From Cyclospora cayetanensis (Eukaryota > Apicomplexa > Conoidasida > Eucoccidiorida > Eimeriidae): 64,000 bases of DNA. Every line of letters begins with the position of its first letter. Positions within the stretch are counted from its first letter, which is position 1. Location of the stretch: contig NW_020312753.1 of NCBI RefSeq assembly GCF_002999335.1, positions 106,237 to 170,236 on the forward strand. The letters run 5' to 3'. Positions 10,623 to 22,121 of the stretch are shown piece after piece. A program made the translations under genes and the position numbers. Below the pieces are notes generated by a model that saw only the letters and a list, made by a program, of their open reading frames with translations, searched no databases and was not told the DNA's origin.

Positions 10623-13600
10623 CCCTGGCAACAGCATCGCATGGCTTTGTTGCTGCTGGTGCTGCATGTGCGATCCAATCGCGGGAGTTTTTGCTGGAAG
10701 CTGGGGAGGCACAAATCCGGCCTGCTGCATGGCGACTGGGTTGCTGTGGTAAAGCCTTGTAGCCAGCTCAACAGCAGCAGCATGCACCTCTGGATTTATT
10801 CCTTGGGGCCCTCCTGAGCCTCCTGCTGCTGCCCCACTGCTGCTGCTGCTGCTGCTGCACACATCCAAGTAGAGGCTTAGCACCAGCATCGCACTCGTCA
10901 CACAGGAGAGGCTTGAGGCTTCGTCGGCATATGCGCTGAAGCAGTCGCAAGGTAGCAGCACACCCGCATACGCAAGCAGCTCGTTGACGCGCAAGTCTTG
11001 ATTCTACGTCGACAGAAAGCAGCCGCCAGGATGACACCCTTCGGGGCAAAGAGGCAGCCTAAGACTTCTCCTCTCGTCGCATGCAATTTCTACGAGCAAG
11101 CGCGAGAGGGAGGTGAGAACAAAGCGACTCCGGAGAATCCGTCCCTCTCCCAACGCCGCTAAGCGACAGCCTCCTTACATGACGATCCGCTCGAAGGCAG
11201 CACAGGACCCTCTGTAGCTGGCAGCTGCCCTCAAGACAAGCATCTTTTTCAGCGTGTCGAGAAGCTGCTGCGCAAAGAAGCCGTTGCAGCTGCCGCTGCG
11301 ACGCCGACGGTGCTGCTGCGTGCGCTGCTGCAGCTGCTGCATCCAGATGCTGCATGCCCCCTGGAAATCCTTCGCGCTGATGAGGCACAAAAGCGCTCCC
11401 CAGAGATCACCCGCAGCAGCCAGCCTCTGCCCAAGCCTCCCTGCGGAGCAGAAAAGGCACTCTCAAACAAACGCATCTAACACGATCCCTTACCAGAAGC
11501 AATTTACAAACTCTCCGGCGCAAACAGTTCCGCAGAGGATGCCACATACATATACATACATATATATATAAGTATAAATATAAATAAATATATATATATA
11601 TATACATAAATATATATATATATATGTTTATACAGATGCACTTGAAAGCGGACGCGAGAGGGCTCTCCTGTACGCTAGAAAAGCTTTCTTTGGCAAACGC
11701 TGTGCAAGCTTAGAAAAAAGAAGAAAGGCTAATAGGAGGAGGAACCTACGGGCTAGGCAGTTAGACGCTTCTGCGTCTCGAGCATAGCAGCCGAGAAGAC
11801 GCAAGGCTTCTCGCCATACCGGCAAGTCAACAGAATCGGCTAAGTTCTCAAGTCGATCAAGTGCAACTAGTCCAAAGAGCTGCAGAGCAGCCCAGCATCC
11901 CGACAACAGCAGCAGCTTTTTTCTCGACACACGGCAAAGGGCAGCGGGTGGCTTTTCTTTTCTCGACGCAAAACAAGAGCGTGTCAGCAGCAGCAACACA
12001 AACGAGCAGCAGCAGCACGTCTAAACAGCTCAGCTTGCAGCGTTTTATACCTTGAAAAACGGATCGCGCATGTTTTCAACGTAAGCCTCTGCAACGCTAC
12101 GCCACATAGTGAGACCTAGACCTTCTGCGGCTTGCGCAAGGCAGCCGCTGCTGCCTTGCTGTGGCTGTGAAGGAGCCGTGGCAGCTGCCGCCCCTGCTAG
12201 AAACAGTGCATCGTCTAATGAGCCGTGCTCCTTGAGCAGCTCGACAGCTCCCTCCACACAGCCGCTAAGCAGGCACTCCCGCAGCAAACGCCACGGTGAA
12301 GCAGCTGCATCATCATCATCAAGACGAAAACACACACACGCGATACACACATAGACATACATATACATACATATACCTATGCATACATATAGATACATAT
12401 ACATATACATACATATACACACCCTGTTGTATAAACATGTGCGGCTGCTAATACTCTCCAACCGAGGCTGCATATCTCACAAAACTCAGTCAGAATAAAT
12501 GAGACCCCGCAATAACTACGAAACGCGGGAAAGAAGCTGCGGCAGCAAAAGCAAACAAATAAACGCACTCCAGTCGATGTCGCCTCGCTGAGAAGAGCTT
12601 TTTTGTACGAGGAGGCTGCCCTTCACGGAGTCTTCTTTGTCTTCCTCCTGCTGCTGCTCTTGAGGCTGCGAATGCTGGTGCTGCAACTCATGCGCGTGCT
12701 CAGAAGGAGTCATCGATTCCTGCAGCAGCTGCTGCTGCTGCTCCGTTGATGCCTCACGATCTTTTGCCCCCCCCAACTGAGAGAAGAACTCTGCGCAGAA
12801 AGAGAGACACACACACACACACAGCCACACAGCAGCCGGCACAAAGCATCGCATGCAAAGGCATTTTTGTTGCTGAAAAGGCAATGGACCCTGCCTCGCC
12901 TCACACACACATAGAGAGAGAGAGACGCAGCCTGAAAACGTGTGTGTCACTCCGTGATGCTAGATAGGGGACTAGCCATCCTACGCAGCGCCAGCGGCGG
13001 AAAATGAAATGGTGAGGCAGGAAATCGTACTCTCAGGATCCACTGCAGAGAGGGAAGGCGCCTGCTGCTGCCGTTGCTGCACTTGCTGTTGCTGTTGCGG
13101 CTGTAGAGGAGCCATCGTGCCATTCATCATGGGATACCCCGGTAAACCTGTGGATCGAATATCTGAACCCTGAGGCTGCATGCCGTAGCCGTACATTTGC
13201 TGTTGCATTTGCTGCTGCTGTTGCATTTGCTGCATCATCAGCTCTTGCTGCTGCTGCTGCTGTTGCGCCAGCAGCGTAGAAGGCAAAGGTCGTCCTATAA
13301 CACTTTCGAGTTGCTGCAGCAATTCGTCTTTGCTAGGGCACCCGAAGTTGGAAATCCGCTGTAGCAGACAGCAGCCACACAAGCAGCCAACAGGCTGATG
13401 ATGATGCAGCAAAACAAGAATATGAGCAGCATACATACACACACACACACACGCACACACACACAACGGCAGCTGGAGAAGGAGGACGAGGACAGAAACA
13501 CACACCCCTTGTAGTGTATTCAAGAGTGCTTCCCAGATCTCCCGTTCCAACAGAGCATCACTCGGCTCCTTATCCTGCTGCTGCTGCTGCTGCTGCTCTT

Positions 13601-16600
13601 CAAACTGCTGAAGCTGTAGCATGCAGAGCTCTGTCCAGTTCTGCTGTCGTATGAAACCATCCAGCTGCTGCACCTGCGCGCATAGTGTCGCTGCTTGCAC
13701 TATGGCCCCCTCCTCTTCCGGCTGCTCTGCAGCGTTGCCGCCTTCATCGCCGGAGGGTTGCGTCAACTCTACGCAGCGACTCGTTGCCGAAGAAAACGCT
13801 AGCCTGCCGTCCGAACTAAAGGCGAGCCCGCGAGGCTTCTGCATAAGCCCCCCAAGACACACGTACAGATGAACAGATGCGTGGGAAGGAATGCATACAT
13901 ATACAAATATTTATCGGTATATGTACATCCATAACTATGTGTATATGTATGCATTTATGAAAATTTATAGATTTATATATAAATCATCCACATATTTACG
14001 TATATATTCATAAAAAGGCATATAACGGGCGGCCCCCTATCCCGCGCAGCTTCTGCAGAGGCTAGAAAGAGAGAGAGAGCACATAGCCGATTCTACAAGG
14101 GCACAGCCAGAAGAATAAAAACAGACGACATTTCAGGATCCAAATACAGCATTTTCATGGACAAAAAGTATATAGGGACAGCAGCAAACCATAAAGACAA
14201 CGAAAAAGGCATGTGCGACTCCCAGCAGCAGCAGAAAACACACACCTTCAACCAGGAAGGAATAAGGCTGCTGCTCGTTGAACCCATCATTGTGCAATCG
14301 TCCTGCCCAAAGAAATTATCTGTTCCAGGCTGGATCCCACTTCCTGAGAGAGCGGAGGCCAGAAGCGAACGGACGGAAATTTGCATTGGCGTTGCCGCTG
14401 CATAGACACCTGGCATCGAGGGTGACCACAAGATCTGCATAAAAGGCTCCGCCGTCTGCTGCTGGAGATACACCTCAATTCCGTTGCTGTGCGTCTGCTG
14501 CATTTGCGTCAACTCTTCCGCTAACCACCAGCACACCAAACGGCTATCGCGTCCACATGTCAGCTGCATTCCGGATACACACATACATACGCAAATACAT
14601 ATTCGTACAAGCCATACATACACATCTCCATGCACACTCGGATATGAAAATATATGCTTGCGTATCTGTGTCTATATATATATATATGTATGCGTGTGTA
14701 CTTTATAGGTGTAAGTATGCATTTTTCTAATACATCAAAACAACACATATGCATGTCAGCACTCGCAGGAGAGTACATATATCCAGACACACCAACACGA
14801 GAGGCACCCCACCGACCCCACCACCTTCTGCATCGCCAGCCCCCTTTCCTTCCCACCTGCCCACACCAGCTAGAGCCACTACCACAGATGCAGTGGCAGC
14901 ACCTCCTGCAGCATTATCCTAGAATGAAAAAGCCTACTCACCACTAGGCGGCTGTCTGCTGGGGAAAGAGAGGCCGATACTATGCCACGCGTATGCCCGA
15001 ACGGCGGTTGCACGAGAGCTTCCTTTAGAGGAAAAGTAGCATTCCTTAGATCCCATAACTGTAGAAATACAAGCATCCAAAGCAGCACACAGTCCCCTGC
15101 TGGATGCAGCACACAATCGAGCATTTTCAAAAAAAAACAGTCATGCGGATCAGCGAAGCGAGCCAGATGCGCAGTTCTCTTCCAGTCCAAGAGAGCGACA
15201 TTGTGACGGTAAGCAAGGGAACAAGAAGGAAACAGAAAGGAGGCCGCATGATGCGCAAAAAGACAGCAAGATAGGAAGATACGAAGTCAAACGCGGCAGA
15301 ATGCCAGGCAGGCAGGCAGGCAGGCAGGCAGGCGAGCGGCAAATGCAAACGAGGGTCATGAACACATACACATATTCATACGTATACACACATATACGCA
15401 TATCGACACCCATAGATATTCCCATACTCGAACACAAGTACACACATAGACACACATACACACGTATAAACATACATACATAGATGCATAAATGTGGACA
15501 CATACAGATACATATACAAACATGCAAATACACACTTCTACACAAGATGCACATACAATACAATACACATATACATAAGATGCACATATAGTACAATACA
15601 AATATACATGTAATGCACATGCAATACAATACAAATATACATATAATGCACAGAAAACAGTACAAATATACATGTAATGCACATGCAATACAACACAAAT
15701 ATACGTAGATACACAGACACACCTGGGGAGAAGGATTTCTGTCGTCATCGTATACGAGGAGGAGCTGCGTTGGTTGTGAAGGCAACCACAATACTGAGCT
15801 AGGGCGGGAATGACGATGCTGGGGGTCACAAAAGCTGAAAAGAGAGCGCATACATATACACACATATACACACATACATATATAGACACACACATACATA
15901 GACACACACACCATAGGCGGCTCCAGTGAAAGCCGTTCGTTCCTGTGCGTGTTTATTTTCGATCGCTCTGCTTTCCAACGTTGCGGCTTTTTCTCGATCG
16001 AGTAACCCCCAAGCAGCGAAACAGAGAGAGAAAGCGACAGCGAGAGAGAGTGCGCGCAGCACGAATGGTCCTCGCAGGTGCTTCCAGAGGCTGCAGAGCG
16101 GTTGGGAAGGAAACGCAAGAGAGAAACAATATATGCACTAACCTAATGGCAGGCTTCCCCTGCTTTAGGTCCCACACAACTGTCTGACCAGTCCCCGTGC
16201 CGGTTGCAAGGATGTGAGGCACTGATCCATTCCAACTCAAACATGTGCACTCTCCTTCGTCAGCACCTGAATCGCAAACGCGTTCAAAGAATGGGAAAAA
16301 GCAGCCTTTTGCATTTGTTAGTAGGGGTCTCCTGGGGAAAAGAGAGCGAGAAAACCATGCATTTCCATCGCTTTTTCTGCCCGTCTTCTCGCCGCTGCCC
16401 CAATAAACCCTCTTCTCTGTAAGCTAGCCAACTGCTAAAAAAAACAAACTGCGAGACGCTACGCGTCAGCTAGCCAGCTTCCCGCCGACTAGCAGCGAAC
16501 AGCACGAACCTGCCCCTTCAGACCCTGGGTGGTGCGCAACCGCTTCCTCGAGAACCTCCACATCCAAAACAGAGAGACCGCCCCCACTGCAGCCTGCTGC

Positions 16601-17663
16601 GAGGAGAGCTGGGCGCAAAGGATTGAACTGCAAAGTCTGTACCCTCTGCCCCTTTTGAACGGCAATAGACGACAACAACCCCCCAGACACGCAGTCGTTC
16701 TGGGAAACTCCTTGTCTGCAGTATCGTTGCACAGGCACACCACCACCCCACATGCAGAACCGTAAGGGGAGTATCTGTTATCATTCCGTCTTCATATAGA
16801 CACACGCACTTTCGGCTCCGCCTTTCCAGCGCTGCTCTGGTTCTTTCTATACATATATATATAGATATGTACATACACGTATATACATACACGTATATAC
16901 ATACACGTATATACATACACGTATGTACATGTACATATATACAGATATGTATATTCATATATATACATATAGATATATATACATACATATATATATATAT
17001 ATATACACGACAGGAAGACGAGCTTTTGACTAATGCCAGCCCCCTATAGGGAACCTCCGTCACCTCGTCCTTATTTCGCGGCAGACGCTCCCCTTGCCAG
17101 CAGCCCACCGCGCACGCTATATAATGCACAAAAACGAAAGCAGCCGGTGTTGCGCAAAGAGGAGAAGGACTGCGAAGATAGCTGCCGATACACTTTGGCC
17201 CGCTTTCGCTCTTGCCTCTCGTTGGTTCGCCCCGGTGTCTCAACACCTCGCAACCCCGACCCTACCCATAGGCGCCAACTGACCTGAGAATCTCGCTAGC
17301 ACTCCACAGAGTGACATCGCCGTCTGCCATGCCTCCCGCGAGCATGCAGCCATCCACGGCATTCGACTCCCCCGGGTAACCCCAGGTGATGCACTGGAAG
17401 GGTGCAGGAGCGTTCACAGAGGCAACAATCGGCAGAGACGGAGAAGGCGAAGACAAATCCACACTGGCAAACTCCAGGCGAGGATCTACCCCCATAGTAC
17501 CCAAGGCGAGAAGCTGGGGCCCCCCCAGGGAGCCACAGACCCCCACGGGGTTGCTGCGACTTTTAGCATCGCCGCCTTGCTGCTGCTGCCGCAGAGAACG
17601 CGCGCATGCAGCCGACGGACACCAGGCAACAGCGGCGCTGCGCGTAAGCAGTTTCCCTGTCAT
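8302..17663 (-). CDS. SEC31: SEC31, COPII outer-coat subunit, 17 exons
   Basis: Sec31 pairs with Sec13 to form the COPII cage on vesicles budding from the ER, and stimulates Sar1 GTPase through Sec23. My exons, 5' to 3' on the minus strand, are 17663-17284, 16715-16510, 16266-16143, 15834-15723, 15058-14942, 14563-14246, 13838-13506, 13358-13031, 12790-12569, 12304-12051, 11879-11750, 11440-11179, 10935-10352, 10139-9532, 8971-8873, 8700-8605 and 8475-8302. All junctions are GT-AG with compatible phase. They total 4347 nt, or 1448 residues against about 1220-1270 in human and yeast. Residues 1-420 form WD40 blades (for example [44 protein letters not shown]). PEKFFSQLG precedes the ACE1 solenoid (about 714-1000, including [19 protein letters not shown]). 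A Pro/Gln-rich linker follows to about 1326. The C-terminal helical domain ends [14 protein letters not shown]. The start [14 protein letters not shown] matches the family N-terminus. The last codon abuts a possible donor (CAGTG|GTAAGA at 8305), so a further short exon cannot be excluded. Confidence 0.9.
8993..9335. repeat. 102-bp tandem repeat inside a SEC31 intron
   Basis: The block gatacacagctacaaacta recurs at 9001, 9103, 9205 and 9307, an exact 102-bp period. The copies are nearly identical, differing at a few positions such as tgacactaga versus ataacactag. The fourth copy is truncated at about 9335. The array fills much of the 560-nt intron between exons 14 and 15 (8972-9531). Confidence 0.95.
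11550..11636. repeat. TA-rich microsatellite in SEC31 intron 11
   Basis: TATA/CATA/AAATA runs occupy the centre of the 309-nt intron between 11441 and 11749. They create a spurious minus-strand frame rich in Tyr/Ile (IYIYLYLY). Confidence 0.9.
13438..13465. repeat. (CA)n microsatellite in a SEC31 intron
   Basis: A CACACA run lies within the 147-nt intron 13359-13505. That intron is a multiple of three and stop-free on the minus strand, so both flanking exons sit in one long open frame. Splicing at AAGGG|GTGTGT and GCTACAG|CGGATT is still preferred, because the intervening translation is Val/Cys/Leu microsatellite sequence with no counterpart in Sec31 proteins. Confidence 0.8.
13880..14040. 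repeat. AT-rich degenerate microsatellite in a SEC31 intron
   Basis: This is a mix of ATAC, TATG and TTTA units in the intron between 13839 and 14245. No clean period could be assigned. Confidence 0.7.
15304..15334. repeat. (CAGG)n tetranucleotide run in a SEC31 intron
   Basis: About seven perfect copies of CAGG, within the 664-nt intron 15059-15722. Confidence 0.95.
15357..15720. repeat. Mixed CATA/CACA microsatellite with a 33-bp-type minisatellite
   Basis: The first part is ACATAC/ACACAT microsatellite. From about 15545 the pattern becomes repeated units of about 30-33 bp beginning with gcacat and containing caatacaa, ending shortly before the exon-4 donor at 15722. All of it lies within a SEC31 intron. 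Confidence 0.8.
16848..17010. repeat. TATA/ACGTATATACATAC microsatellite in SEC31 intron 1
   Basis: Tandem atacacgtat units (about 14 bp) between 16868 and 16930 grade into pure TA dinucleotide by 17007. They sit in the 568-nt first intron (16716-17283). Confidence 0.9.
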
Positions 17664-20600
17664 ATCCGAAGGAGTTTGTGAAGCACCCGCGTTTGCGCGG
17701 TGGCAAGGGAGGGAACCGCGAGGCAGAGAGAGGCAGGCAGAAGGAGAGAGAGGGAGAGAGCGGGAAGACCAGGGGCCCCCAGGTGATTCACTGGAAGAGC
17801 CGCAGAGGCAAAAATGCCGAGGGCTTTTACGACACCGCAGGAAGGAGGAACACACAACAGGCGACCTGCAGGGAGGGGCCCCCAGGAGCTGTACGTACAG
17901 CAGCGAATGACGGAGATCGCACGCGGACGTTTGACCGCGATGCAGCAGTCTTTTAAGGGAACAGCGACGGTAGAAAGAAAGAAATCCCCAGAAAAAGCAT
18001 ACAGCAAAAAAGGATGGACGAGGAAGCGAGCGCCGACTTGCCTTTACCGGGGTTGCTGCGTGTGGCCTTTGGTATCTCGCTGTTGCTGCAGCCCGAGGAA
18101 CACCACGCGACGGCGCTTTTAAGCTTCAGAAAGGCTCTATTTCAAAGCGTTTAGCTCACTAAGAACTCAGAGTCAACCACCCGTGCATTCCCTTTGCCTG
18201 ATACGACCGCCTCGGCTGCTGCATGTCTGCTGCGGCTGCCGCTGCAGGTTCGTCTTCACACACAGAGAGGGAGAGAATAGAACAACACACTGTGCTTTCT
18301 GCCGCTGTAGCGCCCCTTCTCTGCTCGCCTATTAGTCTCATGCAACCCAGCTAGCAAACATTTAGACTCTACCCCGCTCAATAGAGGCACCTGCAAGGCC
18401 CCGCCTCCCCTACCACCCCGTGCGCCACCTCCTGCGCTGCAGGAGCTGGTGTATCTGTGCGTGTTTTCGTCGGCGACTTCCCCATAAAAGGCCCCTTCAA
18501 TAGTTTTGCTTCGCCTGAAATGCTCAAAAGTGCATTAGCCGCCTCCGTGTACTGCAGGCTTCATATGCAGGGAAGAAGACACGAGGCTTGGAGAGATCCG
18601 GCTCTCCACAATACGCCGTGTGTGGAGCCAAAGAGCCCCCTAAAATAGCACGCTTCTCTGCACTCTGTCACCTTGCTTCGCCTCTGCCACATCTACTGCG
18701 GCACTTGAGCCAGAGGCCTATGTGCGTCGCTGCTGCCATCCCTCCGAATGCAGGGTTTGGACAGTTTAAAAAAACGCGCTGTCTCGCTTGGGAAGCTTTG
18801 GCTGTAACGCACGCCTTAGCGCAGATCTTCCTAGGGTGGCATCTAACTTCGGATTCCATGCAAACTTTCGCAATAAAAAGTTATCAAGTGGTTTCAGGTA
18901 TGCCCGCGCCATCCCTTACCGGCTCCCTCAGGCTCCGGATGAGATGAACGAGAAACAGCGAGGGAGTCAGATTGCACACGTAACTGCATCCTTTGAATAC
19001 TCAGAGCAATTTTTCAGAGCTAACTGCTCATGGCATGCAAACACGTATGTGATCGCGTCTTTTTGTATCGAACTAGTGGTACTTGAAGGAAAGAAGACAT
19101 ACGAACCAACCTGCGGCCCCGCCGAGTCTTCACTAATAGTGGTTGAATATAAGCAATACAAGGGAAACGGATTGAGTGTGGTTTAGCCCTCCAAACTAGG
19201 CAGCACTGCTACGCGCTCATCAGGTGCTCACCCACGTGCAGGCGGTGTGAGTGGCGGAGGTGCTGTAGACACTGACTTCATCGTTCACCTTAGATGGAAA
19301 CGAGAGCGAAGGCATGTGCGCAGTGAAATTGAAGCGCAAACGAGTACCTATATATATGTATGCATATAGCTATGTATATATGTAGTAAGGTTTTAGCCAT
19401 CAGTAGCTAGCAAAAGGGCAACACGGATGGATCAACCAATTCGAGGTCTCTAGCTGCAGGTGAATCCGATATATATCTTACTGCTGGTTGCGTGTGTACG
19501 TTCAGTTTGCCACCTTGAGACACCTCGGGGTGGTTCCCTGCTCAGATTTAAGCGGTGTGGCCCTCCAGAAATGTGCCTTTGAGGAAGCAGTGGGAACCTC
19601 GCGTATGCTCGGAGCTGTGCTCATTGCCTGCACTTGAAGACAGACACCAACTCCAGCATGAGGCACTGCTGCAGGAAGTGCTTGCGGCTAACGCTCCGCG
19701 ATCCCACTCCCCTCCCCCGTCCCCAACCCCCCGCAGCAGTACACTGAGGCTCGTGGTGGTGCAGCAGGGGCCCTCATATGGGTTCTGCATGAGGGCCCCC
19801 CAGCGCCACCATCTCACGAGCATAGCTCTACAGAAAACTACATTTTCTTCCGCAAAGTTGTTTCCCTCCCTCCCTTCCTGGCTCTCTGCCCGCGGAGTTC
19901 CCCGGAGGGTCGAGACAGTTTGTTGTGTGGTTAGGCGAAGTCAAACTTGAATACTTTCTTCTACATCGGGAACTTTCCATGTCGAAATTAGTAAGCCCTT
20001 GACTATTGGGGTAGGATGCATTGTTTCTTGCAGGGCTTTCTGCTCGCTCTACTCAAGCAAGAACGCAGTTTGTTGCACCGGTGCACGCTAGGCGCAACTA
20101 CTAACTGCCATGTAAATGAATGCTCAAAAAGGCTGCACCTAAGCGGATCCTAGGTGCCTCGCTGCCCCTTGTTTTTTTCAGCAGAAAAACCCGAGGGGTG
20201 GGCGCAGGGAAAGGTGGGGCCTTGTCTCGAAAATACGCATTAGCTTCCTATCAAATAAGTATGCATGGAGCTCCGAAGGAAGCATCATTTTAAGGATATC
20301 TCGGGTGCAGCATTGCTGCATTGGCGTGTGCACCTCACCCTCCAAGCATTCACATCCAATTGCCTACAGCTTACCGCAGGCACGGGCCCCAGCATTCATT
20401 CTTCCTTGAGGTAAAGCTAGCAATCATTTCTGGAGTTCGCCGCATATCTAGGAACGGCTAAAACATGAAGTCAACGCTGCATACATTGTTACCCATAACC
20501 AGTGTTGTAGAGAGCGACAAAAAGTGCAGTTTTCTGAGCCCGCTGTGTGCACAGGGCGTTTCACAGAATATAGAAATTTACACCCCCCGGCCCCACACAC

Positions 20601-22121
20601 AGCGCGTAGGATCCAGCAGGGAGACGCTGTGACTTTATGCCACGTTTCCATGTCGCCGCTGCTGAAGTGCGCTCTGCCAGCTCTTTCTACAGTGTATTTC
20701 CGCTTAAAGGGGCATGCGACAGAGACAAAATAGACTTGTGTGTTCATCCTCCCCCCCATTTGATGCATAACTAGAAGTGTGTTTTAAAACTGCGCCCCGA
20801 TTTTTGATGGCCGCACTCTTGTGTCGAGGTAGAGACGATGGCAGACGCATTCCCCTAGAGCCAACCACCTGCTGCCTACTGCTGCGAACAGGCGAGAAAA
20901 CATGGCAAAAAGAGCTGAGAAACTGCCATGTCCACCCACAGCCAATTGTCCTCTTCCCACCAGTGTGCTGGGGAGGAGCCATGCGTCTTAGGCAGTGGTT
21001 GGAGGCAACAACGCTTAGTGTGTAGACGAGAAGCGCGCAGGGGAGAAAACAATGTGTGGCAGAGGAGCCGCTAGAACACATATGGGGTTCCTGCGGATCC
21101 TCCAGGACCGCCGAGGTAGTGCGTAATGTATTCAGGAGCGTTTGTTTCGACGCAGACATGAAAACACCCCACGCACACTTCCATTCACACCCATACACAG
21201 CCAGCCAGACAACGACACACGAACGCTCCGCACGTCATCATACCTACATCCATGCACAGCGGGGAAATTGCCTGCTTCTGGCAGTTGTCTCCGCGGTAAA
21301 AGAAGGAGATCCAGCCAAAAATCAGCGGAAAATACCCATAATCGGGGAAGAACCTTGGCCGCCAGAAGTCGCCTCGCGCCGCTCACAGTAGCGGCAGCAG
21401 GAGCAGCCCCACATAAAAATGGAACTGGCGAGTCATTTGGGGATATTCTTCCTTCTGAATACATTAAATGTAATAGATTTTGGGGTGCTTGACGTATTTG
21501 GAGGGGGCATACGGGACGTTTTCGCGGCTTTCTGTGCCGGTGTGTCTGCTGCGATTGTTGCACGCGGCTCAGTCGTCAGGGCCCCTTGACACAGAAAGTT
21601 ACCTTCTGCACCAGCGGCTGCATCGGAGGCATCAGCGTCGACATTTACGGCATCTAAACAGACAGGACGGGCAACTGGAAGCCTACAACCGACAGCTCGC
21701 GCCGAAAACGACAAGTCCAGCTGTGCTACGAGAGAGCAGACCCCCCGTCTGCCCCCCGCTTCTCCCTTTGTCGCCATCAAACTCTCTGCCTCGAGGCTTC
21801 CAAGCGGATTCCCTCCTTGGAGCCTCCCCTTCTGACTCTTTGACGCTGCTGTATGGCTTCGCGTTTCTCTCTCTCTCTCTCTCTACACGTACACATATCG
21901 TATGCATAGTCCATGCATGTGTGCTTCCTGCGGTGTCTTTGAAGCTGCTCCAGTGAGGAACCGTGGGAGCTCCTTTTGCGAAAACGCGCCATCAAGGGGG
22001 CCCTCCCCCCCTTCCCTCCCCCCCCCTCCCCCCCCTGTTGCCTCCTCTCGTGGGGGAGGGCGCCTGTGGGAAAACACGTTCCAAGACAGTGTCGTGTGGA
22101 GGCACCCCCCTGCCCCCTCCG
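17664..22121. other. Divergent intergenic region between SEC31 and the giant HECT gene
   Basis: The two genes point away from each other, so this 4.5-kb stretch should contain both promoters. No frame shows recognisable motifs. The largest are 132 codons on plus at 18788-19186, 164 on minus at 20704-21198, and 158 on plus at 21480-21956. A TA microsatellite lies near 19350-19385 and a CT run at 21867-21885. The CT run plus the downstream CTGCTCCAG at about 21950 could be the end of a 5' intron of the HECT gene, so an upstream leader exon may lie here. I cannot place it. Confidence 0.5.

Noticed and set aside
15150..16118. A 322-codon minus-strand frame
   Set aside because: Only 15723-15834 is a SEC31 exon; the rest is CATA/CACA microsatellite and intron read as Cys/Tyr/Val.
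18788..19186. A 132-codon plus-strand gene in the divergent gap
   Set aside because: No motif, no triplet runs and no splice context; its length is compatible with chance.
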